A DNA stretch of 26,567 nucleotides. Origin: Candidatus Methanoperedens sp. (GTDB taxonomy: Archaea; Halobacteriota; Methanosarcinia; Methanosarcinales; Methanoperedenaceae). The notes below the pieces were generated by a model. That model was not told where the DNA came from, made no database searches, and worked only from the letters and a program-made list of their open reading frames with translations. Both the position numbers and the translations under genes were made by a program. The stretch's first letter is position 1. The number at the start of each line of letters is the position of its first letter. Where the stretch lies: contig JAPZAN010000109.1 of the NCBI GenBank assembly GCA_027460605.1, forward strand, positions 1 to 26,567, given 5' to 3'. Positions 6,079 to 12,744 of this stretch are shown piece after piece.

Positions 6079-7316
6079 AAACCGTATTGAGAGGATACAT
6101 TTCTGTTTTAATAGTATTATTTTATTTCATAAGTATTACCTCTGCCCAAACCGATGAGAATAATTCAATTAATGGGCACAATCCGGGAAATCTGAGCTAC
6201 GACATAAGGGTCGCTCTTGACCATATTTTCATCTCAAAGAAAAACAATTCCCTTGAGATTTCCGAGATCGTTGTATTCAGGAATGAAGGTAAAGAGATTT
6301 ACTACAGTAAGGATAACCATACATTCTTTGCCATATCAACCCCGCCGGATATAATAAACCTGAAAACCGAGGCAATGGAGTGCTGCCTTGTGCAGGAAGA
6401 GGAAACGGTGCTTATGGACCCCATGCAGGCTATCAAGCCGGGTGATAACTTCCAGATGCAGGTATCGTATACACTTCTTCCCCAAAGTTCAGAGTATGTA
6501 TTCAATAAAAGCGCCATATACAATACCTCTTCCCTTTCGATATTCGTTGATAAAAAAGGAGGAATGGATCCCGGAGGAGGGCATGAGACTTTAACGCTTG
6601 GCGGAAATGAATTTAACATTATTTCTTTTAAAGATATTAAGGCAGGAGAAACTGTCAGCATTCCAATTAAGATGATAGATGAGACGGATTACTTTTATGC
6701 AGGAATCGGTATCATGATTATCTTTTCACTCGGAATGGTTTACCATTTCAGGGGGAAAATCCTAAGGAAAAGAAAGGAATACACCCTGGAAGAGCTTGAG
6801 CTTGAGAAAAGAAAGATTTTTCAGGCAATTCACGGATTTGAAAAACACGCAGGACCTGAAAGGTCTGAAGAATTCAGGAAATTGATGGAAGAATATAGGC
6901 TGAAAGCAATCCAGATTTTTATTAAAATCGATAAATTAAAAGATAAAGGTCAGTGTGAGTCTGCAATATATTTAATTATGAGCAAAACAGCGTCTCTGGA
7001 GCCCGTCGACAAAGATGCCATTAAAATGACCATCACCATGGCAGGCTTTGAACCAAATACGATCAGAGCAAAAGTAGGGCAGCCTGTCACCATAAACCTG
7101 ATCAACCCGGATAATTCGCATCATACAGACGGCGGCGGCATTCACAACTTCATGCTTACAGCAGGTTTGAGCAACGTGAATATCACAGTTCAGCCCGAAA
7201 GCCAGAAAATCTTCACCTTCACGCCCACACAGGCAGGGGAATATCACTGGTACTGCGACTCATGCTGCGGAGGCAAAGAGAATCCAAGCATGCACGGAAC
7301 CCTAATAGTTGCTTGA
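6075..7316 (+). CDS. Exported 'MECC' domain protein with CcmI-like coil fused to a cupredoxin
   Basis: The protein has 413 residues. In order it has: a signal peptide (to about 24); a beta-rich domain shared with the gene at 4132, containing YYSKDNHTFFAISTP, AMECCL (Cys103-Cys104) and MDPMQAIKPGD; a membrane helix (about 207-225); a charged coil (YTLEELELEKRKIF onward, about 235-300) like the cytosolic part of CcmI; and from about 312 a cupredoxin domain. That domain has AGFEPNTI, IHNFML (His357), HWYC (Cys394), the unusual CDSCCGG, and MHG (Met406, His407). It would bind copper. By topology the cupredoxin should be cytosolic, which is odd. It overlaps ccmH by ATGA. The pairing with the 4132 gene suggests a ccm-linked partner pair. 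Confidence 0.85.
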   Translation: MKTVLRGYISVLIVLFYFISITSAQTDENNSINGHNPGNLSYDIRVALDHIFISKKNNSLEISEIVVFRNEGKEIYYSKDNHTFFAISTPPDIINLKTEAMECCLVQEEETVLMDPMQAIKPGDNFQMQVSYTLLPQSSEYVFNKSAIYNTSSLSIFVDKKGGMDPGGGHETLTLGGNEFNIISFKDIKAGETVSIPIKMIDETDYFYAGIGIMIIFSLGMVYHFRGKILRKRKEYTLEELELEKRKIFQAIHGFEKHAGPERSEEFRKLMEEYRLKAIQIFIKIDKLKDKGQCESAIYLIMSKTASLEPVDKDAIKMTITMAGFEPNTIRAKVGQPVTINLINPDNSHHTDGGGIHNFMLTAGLSNVNITVQPESQKIFTFTPTQAGEYHWYCDSCCGGKENPSMHGTLIVA

Positions 7317-7326
7317 AGGAAGTACA

Positions 7327-8022
7327 ATGGCAATCGACCCGCATACATTAACTCTCCCCCTTGTAATCATTGCAGGCTTAGTTGACGGCTTTAACCCATG
7401 TGCGTTTGCGGTTCTTCTGCTTTTTATAACCTTTACCATGGGTATGCTCCAGATGCAGGCAAATTACAGGTACGGGTTAATGAAGGTGGGTTCGATTTAC
7501 ATAAGTGGGATATTTGTGACCTATGTGTTGATAGGCATCGGTTTCCTGAGCGCCATATCGTTTTTTTCCACAACCCATGCTGTGGGTAAGGCAGCCGGAT
7601 TTATTTCCATAATACTTGGCGTTTTTATTATGAAGGATTTTTTCATGCCTGGCAGTTCCCTCCTGACAATACCTGGCAGTATGCACGCATCAATAAACAA
7701 CTGGATAAAGCGCACCACAGTGCCGGGCGTCTTCGGAGCCGGTGTTCTTGTCGGTCTTTGCACAGTGCCGTGCAGCGGCGGAATATATCTTGCTGTCATC
7801 GGGCTGTTGTCGCTGCAATCAACACTGGTTCAGGGCATATTGTACCTGCTGCTATACAACCTGATGCTTATCGTGCCTCTTGTTGCGGTTCTTCTAGCCT
7901 CATCAAACAGGAAAGTGGTAGATAAAATGGTTGCGTGGCAATCGAGAAATAAAGCACGGGTGAGACTATTAATGGGCTCATTCATGGTAGCGATGGGATT
8001 TGTGATACTGTTGATAATATGA
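7327..8022 (+). CDS. ccdA: CcdA-family thiol-disulfide electron transporter
   Basis: CcdA/DsbD-type proteins pass electrons from cytosolic thioredoxin across the membrane to extracytoplasmic thiol proteins such as CcmH. This 231-residue protein has about six membrane helices. The two conserved Cys sites of the family are visible: DGFNPCAF (Cys25) in helix 1, and GLCTVPCSGG (Cys145, Cys149) in the second half. The ATG at 7327 is chosen because AAGGA at 7316-7320 lies six bases upstream. A TTG at 7309 would overlap the previous gene and has no ribosome site. Its position after the ccm thiol genes fits electron supply to cytochrome c maturation. Confidence 0.88.
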   Translation: MAIDPHTLTLPLVIIAGLVDGFNPCAFAVLLLFITFTMGMLQMQANYRYGLMKVGSIYISGIFVTYVLIGIGFLSAISFFSTTHAVGKAAGFISIILGVFIMKDFFMPGSSLLTIPGSMHASINNWIKRTTVPGVFGAGVLVGLCTVPCSGGIYLAVIGLLSLQSTLVQGILYLLLYNLMLIVPLVAVLLASSNRKVVDKMVAWQSRNKARVRLLMGSFMVAMGFVILLII

Positions 8023-8035
8023 TACGGAGAATGAT

Positions 8036-8518
8036 ATGAAATCTAAATTTATTCTTGGTGCAATTGTGATTGGCGCGATCTTGATAATAGCATACATTCT
8101 GTCCAGCGGCGCACAAACGTTAAACAAAACGCCAGGTGAAAAACTAACAGGCTGGGATACTAATAAACCAGTGAAAGTCGAACTTCCGGAGTTCGCCCTG
8201 AAAACCGGGCGTGTAATGGAGGCTTACATTTTTGCTGCGCAGAACCAGGACAAAGTCATGTACCTTGCCTGCTACTGCGGATGCGCAGGCATGCAGCATT
8301 CGGATAAGCTCCTCCAGCACAGGAGCCTGAAAGATTGTTACATCAAACCTGATGGCAGCTATGAGCCGCATGCATCGGAATGCAAGCTGTGTAACGACAT
8401 AACACTTGAGGCAAGGGACCTGTTGATGACGGGATATTCGCTGAAAGATGTCAGAAATAAAATCGATGGTGAGTATTCAGGCAGGGGCGTTGGAACAAAT
8501 ACATCGCTGCCGCCATAA
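8036..8518 (+). CDS. Membrane-anchored PCYCGC-motif protein
   Basis: The protein has 160 residues with an N-terminal membrane anchor (about 5-24) and an extracytoplasmic domain containing ACYCGCAG (Cys79, Cys81, Cys83). SLKDCYIKPDGSYEPHASEC.LC follows, with Cys101, Cys116 and Cys119, then a helical tail with LLMTGYSLKDVRNKID. This is the pattern of the PCYCGC-motif family (PF13798), whose function is not established; six conserved Cys suggest metal or thiol chemistry. The tail's helix resembles the G.s...i...I stretch of CcmH proteins. The ribosome site CGGAG precedes the ATG. It is the last gene of the ccm operon and 57 bases before the next transcription unit. Confidence 0.85.
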   Translation: MKSKFILGAIVIGAILIIAYILSSGAQTLNKTPGEKLTGWDTNKPVKVELPEFALKTGRVMEAYIFAAQNQDKVMYLACYCGCAGMQHSDKLLQHRSLKDCYIKPDGSYEPHASECKLCNDITLEARDLLMTGYSLKDVRNKIDGEYSGRGVGTNTSLPP

Positions 8519-8527
8519 GATACTTAC

Positions 8528-8544
8528 TTTACATCAAACGTAAA
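8528..8544. promoter_or_regulatory. Palindromic operator, one mismatch (8.5 kb operon)
   Basis: TTTACATCAAACGTAAA matches TTTACA-N5-TGTAAA at 11 of 12 positions. Outside the core it is symmetric further (ACTTTAC...GTAAAGT). A further TGTAAA half-site lies at 8555-8560. It sits in the only gap between the ccm operon and the downstream gene string. Confidence 0.55.
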
Positions 8545-8575
8545 GTACATATATTGTAAAACATAAAAAGGAGAA

Positions 8576-8722
8576 ATGAAAAATATGCAAATAGACCCAA
8601 TTTGTGGAATGCAGGTAGATGAGAATAGAAAAAACCCTGGTGGAAGTTCTGGTAACTATCAATATTTTTACAAAGAATTAGAGGTGCATGAATGGAAAGC
8701 GATACAAATAACCCAAATATAA
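8576..8722 (+). pseudogene. YHS-domain mini-protein with internal deletion
   Basis: The frame starts at 8576 (ATG, GGAG upstream) or 8585 and begins like a YHS/TRASH-type metal protein: MQIDPICGMQVDE. The expected second half (Y.G..YYFCS..C...F) is missing. Instead CCTGGTGGAAGTTCTGGTAA appears at 8636-8655. These bases match the exact end of the intact YHS gene at 14959-15126, where they encode PWWKFW-stop; here they are read in the wrong frame. About 40 codons have therefore been deleted with a frame change, and translation runs on to a TAA at 8720-8722 inside the next gene. The remaining product is about 48 residues and lacks the second Cys pair. Confidence 0.65.
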
Positions 8723-8955
8723 ATGAAGGGTTTTTCAGCAAGCACAGGCATACATTAATGATGGTGCTCGGCTGTATAATCCCGCTTGTACTCCTCGGGA
8801 TTTTATGGATTGCAGGAGTTTCGCAGAATATACTTTCTTTTGGAATACTGCTACTTTGCCCGATAATGCATCTTGTTATGATGAAAAATATGAAACATGG
8901 TACGCAGAACCCTGAAAGTCAGATTGATGAAAACAAAAAAGAGGAACTTACATGA
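8692..8955 (+). CDS. Small two-helix membrane protein (DUF2933-like)
   Basis: The protein has 87 residues. A charged N-terminus is followed by SKHRHTLMMVLGCIIPLVLL and a second hydrophobic stretch containing LLLCPIMHLVMMKNMKH. The GC.IP..L and LCP.MH..MM pattern resembles the DUF2933 small membrane family, which is often found near heavy-metal resistance and YHS genes. The function is not established. Conserved Cys, Met and His in or near the helices could bind a soft metal. GAGGTG at 8681-8686 is the ribosome site. It overlaps the next gene by ATGA. Confidence 0.8.
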   Translation: MESDTNNPNINEGFFSKHRHTLMMVLGCIIPLVLLGILWIAGVSQNILSFGILLLCPIMHLVMMKNMKHGTQNPESQIDENKKEELT

Positions 8956-9347
8956 GAATATCTGGACTAATAATTACTTTATCCGTATTGGTCACAGTTG
9001 CCATCAGCGGATGCCTGTCAGGAGACGATAAGCCACCGGCTGATTTATTGGAGCCGAGGGAGAATTCGGAAGCCGATATTAAAATATCAGTCACTTATTT
9101 GCCTGATATTACCGATGCCACTGCTTTTGAAATTAAAGTCACAGCCCATAAGGACTATGACGATGATTTTAAGAAAAATTCATATTTGCGTGATTCCAGT
9201 GGCAAAACATACCAACCTCTTTCTTATGAGGGCGAAGGCGGGCATCATGCAAGCGGAACCCTGCGGTTTCCAAAGATAGAAAGCAAGAGATTTGAACTTG
9301 TGATCAAGGACGTTGCAGGAGTAAAAGAGAGAATCTTTAAGTGGTAA
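8952..9347 (+). CDS. Putative lipoprotein, beta-sandwich type
   Basis: The protein has 131 residues with a signal sequence ending in a lipobox-like ISGC (Cys21). The mature part looks all-beta: ADIKISVTYLP, then FEIKVTAHKD, then GGHHASGTLRFP, then FELVIKDVAGVKERIFKW. Uncharacterised archaeal and bacterial exported proteins have a similar closing motif (GGHH.SG.L.F...F.L.I.D.AGV.ER.F.W), to my recollection. The His pair could be a metal site, but this is only suggestive. The start overlaps the previous stop (ATGA), indicating coupled translation in the operon. Confidence 0.8.
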   Translation: MRISGLIITLSVLVTVAISGCLSGDDKPPADLLEPRENSEADIKISVTYLPDITDATAFEIKVTAHKDYDDDFKKNSYLRDSSGKTYQPLSYEGEGGHHASGTLRFPKIESKRFELVIKDVAGVKERIFKW

Positions 9348-9351
9348 GTAT

Positions 9352-9843
9352 ATGTCAGGAATCCAGGGTATCAAAAACCTTTTAAAAAATCCGTTTGTTT
9401 TCGGAACAAGTATAGGGATACTTGTAATATTTTTCAACATCTCTATCGCCTCCCTGGCAGAAGGTTCAATTGAGAAAGGATACCAGGTATTTCTTAGTAA
9501 CGGGATATTTGTGTACCTGATTCCCATAGCAGTCGGGATTCAAATGGGGCTTTTCAGATACCACAGGAATATAACGACTGGAAACATAGGCGGCTCAGAA
9601 AAAATGGGCATGGCTGGCTCGGCCACATCGTCGCTGACGATGGTGGCATGCTGCCTGCATCATGTGAGCGATCTGTTACCCGCAGTTGGTTTTATCCTTG
9701 CAGCGTCCTCATTCCTTATCCAGTATAAAGATGCCATAATCACAATCGGATTGCTGGCAAACATGGTTGGGAGCGTTTATATTGCAAGGGCAATCCTGAA
9801 AGACAGGACAATTATTGCAGAAGCGGGAAAATCTGCGGCCTAA
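9352..9843 (+). CDS. Four-helix membrane protein with ACCLHH motif
   Basis: The protein has 163 residues with hydrophobic stretches at about 14-35, 50-68, 95-120 and 125-146. The third contains SLTMVACCLHHVSDLLPAVG. A vicinal Cys pair followed by His-His inside a membrane segment recalls small mercury/copper membrane carriers (MerC-like proteins have CC pairs), but family membership is not certain. Operon company (DUF2933-like protein, lipoprotein, His-rich protein) points to metal handling. The ribosome site is GTGG before the ATG. It is followed 10 bases later by the first of three paralogues. Confidence 0.78.
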   Translation: MSGIQGIKNLLKNPFVFGTSIGILVIFFNISIASLAEGSIEKGYQVFLSNGIFVYLIPIAVGIQMGLFRYHRNITTGNIGGSEKMGMAGSATSSLTMVACCLHHVSDLLPAVGFILAASSFLIQYKDAIITIGLLANMVGSVYIARAILKDRTIIAEAGKSAA

Positions 9844-9853
9844 CAGGTGAAAT

Positions 9854-10444
9854 ATGAAAAAAATTTATATTATAATTATTGTGGCTGCTGTGCTTGCAGT
9901 AGCTTTTCTATACCCATCAGGTGCAAAAAAAAGCATTTTCACAGAGAAAGTGGGTGACATGACATTGACCAGATATGAAACAGGTGAGGCGGCAGCACGG
10001 CAGATTTCGAACATGTACGGCTTGAAAGATATACCACTGGCGAAAGCTTATTCAGCAGTGTATACGAGCAGAAAAGGCACCATGCGCATGTGGGTTGTTG
10101 AGGCTCCTGACCATAATGCTGCAAATGATGCATTCAACGCTATGAACTCCATGCTCGGAGGTTCAACAGGGCACGAAGGGCATGAATACTCAGGCGATGT
10201 GGGACAAACCGAGTCGCATACAGGGCACGGCGATGCGGGTATGTTGAATGGAACCAAACCCGTGAAAGTAGATATCTTGGAGTTCGTGAAGCCCGATGTA
10301 TATATGATGAGAGTAAATAACGCATATAATTACTATTATTTCAAAATGGATTATAAGATGGGAAGAGTTTTCTGGATAATTTTTGATTCTCCTGATGAAG
10401 GTTATCAATTGTCGATCGTGAAACAGGCTGTAATGGACATATAG
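9854..10444 (+). CDS. Anchored extracytoplasmic protein, paralogue 1 (His-rich insert)
   Basis: The protein has 196 residues with an N-terminal anchor (about 3-20). A domain repeated in the next two genes follows: (F)-x-E/D-K-(V/L)-GDM-x-L near the start, an A.Y.(S/N)YR-like strand, and a closing YYYFKM..K....WI..D.PDE.Y.L. Only this copy carries a His-rich insert (about residues 103-130: GHEGHEYSGDVGQTESHTGH), which could bind metal. No known family is recognised. AGGTGA precedes the start. The three tandem copies suggest gene duplication followed by specialisation. Confidence 0.82.
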   Translation: MKKIYIIIIVAAVLAVAFLYPSGAKKSIFTEKVGDMTLTRYETGEAAARQISNMYGLKDIPLAKAYSAVYTSRKGTMRMWVVEAPDHNAANDAFNAMNSMLGGSTGHEGHEYSGDVGQTESHTGHGDAGMLNGTKPVKVDILEFVKPDVYMMRVNNAYNYYYFKMDYKMGRVFWIIFDSPDEGYQLSIVKQAVMDI

Positions 10445-10452
10445 GTGAGACC

Positions 10453-10989
10453 ATGAAGAAAAATAAATCTGAACTATACCTTGCAATATTCATAATTGCA
10501 GTAATAGCTGTTACTGCGGCAGCTTACCTACTTACCCAGGAAAAAAGCAGCACAAGCATGTTCCCTGACAAACTGGGGGATATGAGCCTTGCTCTTTACA
10601 GAGATGGAGATGCAGCCATGACAGAAGTAAGAGGACTGCACGGCAATAATCCGGGTGTAGTAATAGAGAATGCCTATATAGCGAACTACAGGAGTACGCC
10701 TGCAAGCAAATCCAAATTCTGGGTATCAGAGTCTAAGACAAAGGAAGAAGCCGCATCCCTTCTTGAGACCATGAACAGCAGAGTGGGAAAAACAGGAATG
10801 TTCAGCGAGTCCACGCCATTGAATATAGAAGGCATTACTGTTTATTTTGTGAGTGGAAAACCGGAACTGGGTCTATATCATTACTTCTATGCCAAAGATA
10901 AAAGGGTGTTCTGGATACAGGTAGATAACCCGGATGAATCATACAGGCTCAACTTCGTGAGAGAGGCCATAATCTTGCTGCAGTTATAA
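10453..10989 (+). CDS. Anchored extracytoplasmic protein, paralogue 2
   Basis: The protein has 178 residues with a membrane anchor (about 9-27) and the same domain as its neighbours: MFPDKLGDMSLALYRDGDAA, an ANYRS strand, a central WVSES segment, and the closing YHYFYAKDKRVFWIQVDNPD. It lacks the His-rich insert of paralogue 1. GGTGAG lies just before the ATG. Its last few codons (LLQL) run beyond where paralogue 1 ends, into DNA that in another frame encodes the signal segment of paralogue 3. The boundary between the two genes therefore appears to have been deleted. Confidence 0.82.
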   Translation: MKKNKSELYLAIFIIAVIAVTAAAYLLTQEKSSTSMFPDKLGDMSLALYRDGDAAMTEVRGLHGNNPGVVIENAYIANYRSTPASKSKFWVSESKTKEEAASLLETMNSRVGKTGMFSESTPLNIEGITVYFVSGKPELGLYHYFYAKDKRVFWIQVDNPDESYRLNFVREAIILLQL

Positions 10990-11012
10990 TTGCATCTGCA
11001 GTACTCTTATCA

Positions 11013-11444
11013 TTGAGCCAGAAGACATTTTTTCCAGAGAAACTCGGTGATATGGAACTCAAACTCCACAGGGAAGGTGAGGTGGCAGTTCATGAAATAC
11101 AAAACTCACATTCTGCAAAGGATAATGTCACCCCGAATCAAGCACACATAGCGCGCTACAGGAACAGCGCAGGTGACAGGGCAACAATATCTGTAACCTC
11201 AGCAGGTACTGAAAATAGGGCAGTGGAAAAGGTAGAGAACATGACCAGGGGAATGGGTGGAATGTTCAGCATTCCGGAACTCTTGGAAATAAATGGCCTA
11301 AAGATTTACTATACTGAGGGCGGTGGCGAGTATCACTACTATTACTCGAAAAACAATCTTGTGGTCTGGATAGCTCTTAGCAACCCGGATAGGACATCCC
11401 GCTCAATCCTCATTGATGAAGCAGTAAAAAGCATAGGTGGATAA
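11013..11444 (+). CDS. Extracytoplasmic protein, paralogue 3 (start codon lost?)
   Basis: From a TTG at 11013 the frame gives 143 residues with the shared domain: FFPEKLGDMELKLHREGEVA, an ARYRNS strand, and the closing YHYYYSKNNLVVWIALSNPD. In-frame codons upstream (10980-11012) read AVIIASAVLLS, a typical signal or anchor segment like those of its two paralogues. No ATG, GTG or TTG precedes it before an in-frame stop at 10935. The TTG has no ribosome site and would give a protein with no export signal. The likely explanation is loss of the original start, or read-through from gene 2 by a frameshift. Confidence 0.65.
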   Translation: MSQKTFFPEKLGDMELKLHREGEVAVHEIQNSHSAKDNVTPNQAHIARYRNSAGDRATISVTSAGTENRAVEKVENMTRGMGGMFSIPELLEINGLKIYYTEGGGEYHYYYSKNNLVVWIALSNPDRTSRSILIDEAVKSIGG

Positions 11445-11446
11445 TT

Positions 11447-12214
11447 ATGAGAAAAATTTTACGCGACCTTGTCGCATCTGGATTTATTGTGCTCATGGCT
11501 TTAGCTCTCCTTTCGGGTCTTTCAGTGCTTCTTGGCTTTGAAAAACCTGGAAATATCGAAGGCTCGGGGCATCATGCATTTACAGATTATGCTTACGGCA
11601 AATGGGGAGCAACGCTCTTGAGCATCGGGCTTTTTTCCTTCTTTGTGTTCAGCTTTCTCACCCCACTGAAGAAGCAGAACTGGCGCACCTTGGGGATATA
11701 CGAGGCATTCATAATAGCCCTGTTCTCTGAGATGTACGGCTTCCCACTTACGATATATGTTCTCTCTTCGCTTTTCGGACTGAACCTCTCTTTTGGGCAT
11801 GCAGAGGGACACCTGCTCGGAGTGCTCTTTTCTAAAGCAGGTTTAATGAGCATGGAAGCTGCCTGGGCGCTGGTGATGGTGACAAGTAGCGCGGTTATAT
11901 TCCTGGGACTATTCCTGATGTCAAAAGGCTGGAGCATGATACATGCTTCTAACGGCGAGCTTGTGATTGACGGTATGTACAGGTATGTCAGGCATCCCCA
12001 GTACCTTGGTCTTATAATTCTAACCGTGGGACTGCTCATCCAGTGGCCGACCATAATCACGCTTGCCATGTGGCCTGTTCTTGTTTTAATGTATTACAGG
12101 CTTGCGAAAAGAGAAGAAAGGGAGGCACTGGAGGCTTTTGGGGAGAGATATGAAGAGTATAAACGGCAGACGCCGATGTTTTTGCCGTCGATTAGACTTC
12201 TCTTTCAAACCTGA
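11447..12214 (+). CDS. ICMT/PEMT-family membrane methyltransferase
   Basis: The protein has 255 residues with about six membrane helices. The C-terminal third carries the isoprenylcysteine/phospholipid methyltransferase signature: GMYRYVRHPQYLGLIILTVG (about 178-197), then YYRLAKREEREALEAFGERY.EYK, then PMFLP. RHPQY and the EE..L...FG..Y.EY segments form the S-adenosylmethionine site in this family. The substrate cannot be told from sequence; lipids or isoprenoid groups are typical. His residues in the first half (GSGHHAF, GHAEGH) are unusual for the family and may bind metal. It follows paralogue 3 by two bases and ends the operon, overlapping the convergent gene at 12192 by 23 bases. Confidence 0.85.
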   Translation: MRKILRDLVASGFIVLMALALLSGLSVLLGFEKPGNIEGSGHHAFTDYAYGKWGATLLSIGLFSFFVFSFLTPLKKQNWRTLGIYEAFIIALFSEMYGFPLTIYVLSSLFGLNLSFGHAEGHLLGVLFSKAGLMSMEAAWALVMVTSSAVIFLGLFLMSKGWSMIHASNGELVIDGMYRYVRHPQYLGLIILTVGLLIQWPTIITLAMWPVLVLMYYRLAKREEREALEAFGERYEEYKRQTPMFLPSIRLLFQT

Positions 12215-12440
12215 ATCTCTTCAGTTTTCCTCCCGCAAACTGTCCAGCGATGTCGGAGAGCATAAACAGTGGTATAACCTTCCAGCCGAAACCTGAGAGT
12301 ATTCTCAATAGAAATATGAAAGGCACAGGGATATGTACTGCCATCATCCACTGCTTTGAGAACCTGGCGGATTTGCTCCTCAGATAGCCGAAGGGCAAAT
12401 TTAACAGGAAAACGAGAAGCATTAATTCGTTAACGGACAT
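12192..12440 (-). CDS. Small membrane protein, paralogue of the gene at the window start
   Basis: The protein has 82 residues with two hydrophobic stretches (about 5-17 and 34-70). Key motifs are LNLPFGYLR, KQWMMAVHIPVPF(I)FLLRI, and a C-terminus with GQFAGGKLKRFR. The C-terminal half is shared with the partial gene at 3-116, which supports it as real. I know of similar small proteins of unknown function in methanogenic archaea, but no role is established. No ribosome site is evident. An alternative start is the ATG at 12422. It overlaps the end of the methyltransferase gene on the other strand. Confidence 0.7.
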   Translation of the reverse strand: MSVNELMLLVFLLNLPFGYLRSKSARFSKQWMMAVHIPVPFIFLLRILSGFGWKVIPLFMLSDIAGQFAGGKLKRFRFEREV

Positions 12441-12512
12441 TGTTTCTAATTATTCATTTTAAATCTCTTTATTTAACTCATTTGTGCTTTAAAAAAGAGA
12501 AAACTCATAAAA

Positions 12513-12560
12513 TTTTATTTGTAAAGCAAAAATCATATAAAGAACCACTTACAAATAAAA
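12513..12560. promoter_or_regulatory. 12-bp inverted repeat bracketing the TATA box of the YHS gene
   Basis: TTTTATTTGTAA (12513-12524) is the exact reverse complement of TTACAAATAAAA (12549-12560). The 24-base spacer contains CATATAAAG (12534-12542), a good TATA box about 25 bases before the ATG at 12565. Each arm contains a TGTAA/TTACA half-site related to the 17-bp operator, but facing outward. It could be a regulator site clamping the promoter or, less likely, a 5' hairpin. Confidence 0.5.
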
Positions 12561-12564
12561 AATC

Positions 12565-12732
12565 ATGCCAATCGATCCGGTGTGCTGGATGCACGTTGAG
12601 AGAAACTCCGAATACACTGCCGAATACAACGGGCAGAAGTACTACTTTTGCTCGCTCAAATGCAAAGAAAAGTTTGAAAAAGCCCCTCAAAAGTATCTGG
12701 GCGTGAAAAGCCAGATGAAGATGCCGGAATGA
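12565..12732 (+). CDS. YHS-domain metal-binding mini-protein
   Basis: The protein has 55 residues: MPIDPVCWMHVERN, then YTAEYNGQKYYFCSLKCKEK, then FEKAPQKYLG and a short basic tail. The order DPVC-x-M, Y.G..YYFCS..C, F...P..Y is the YHS (TRASH-like) zinc/copper-binding fold with Cys7, Cys32 and Cys36. CWM replaces the usual CGM. Such stand-alone domains are probably metallochaperones or sensors in copper systems; this is inference. No ribosome site is visible, and the TATA box lies only about 25 bases upstream, so a leaderless mRNA is likely. It converges on the reductase gene, ending 12 bases before it. The intact relative is at 14959. Confidence 0.85.
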   Translation: MPIDPVCWMHVERNSEYTAEYNGQKYYFCSLKCKEKFEKAPQKYLGVKSQMKMPE

Positions 12733-12744
12733 GCGTACTGTTTT

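Noticed and set aside
11593..12069. Minus-strand frame (158 codons) opposite the methyltransferase
   Set aside because: The plus-strand protein is a clear ICMT-family member; the antisense frame has no recognisable domain.
12440..12706. Plus-strand frame overlapping the YHS gene
   Set aside because: The product is low-quality and reads the YHS gene out of frame; the YHS frame at 12565 has all family residues.
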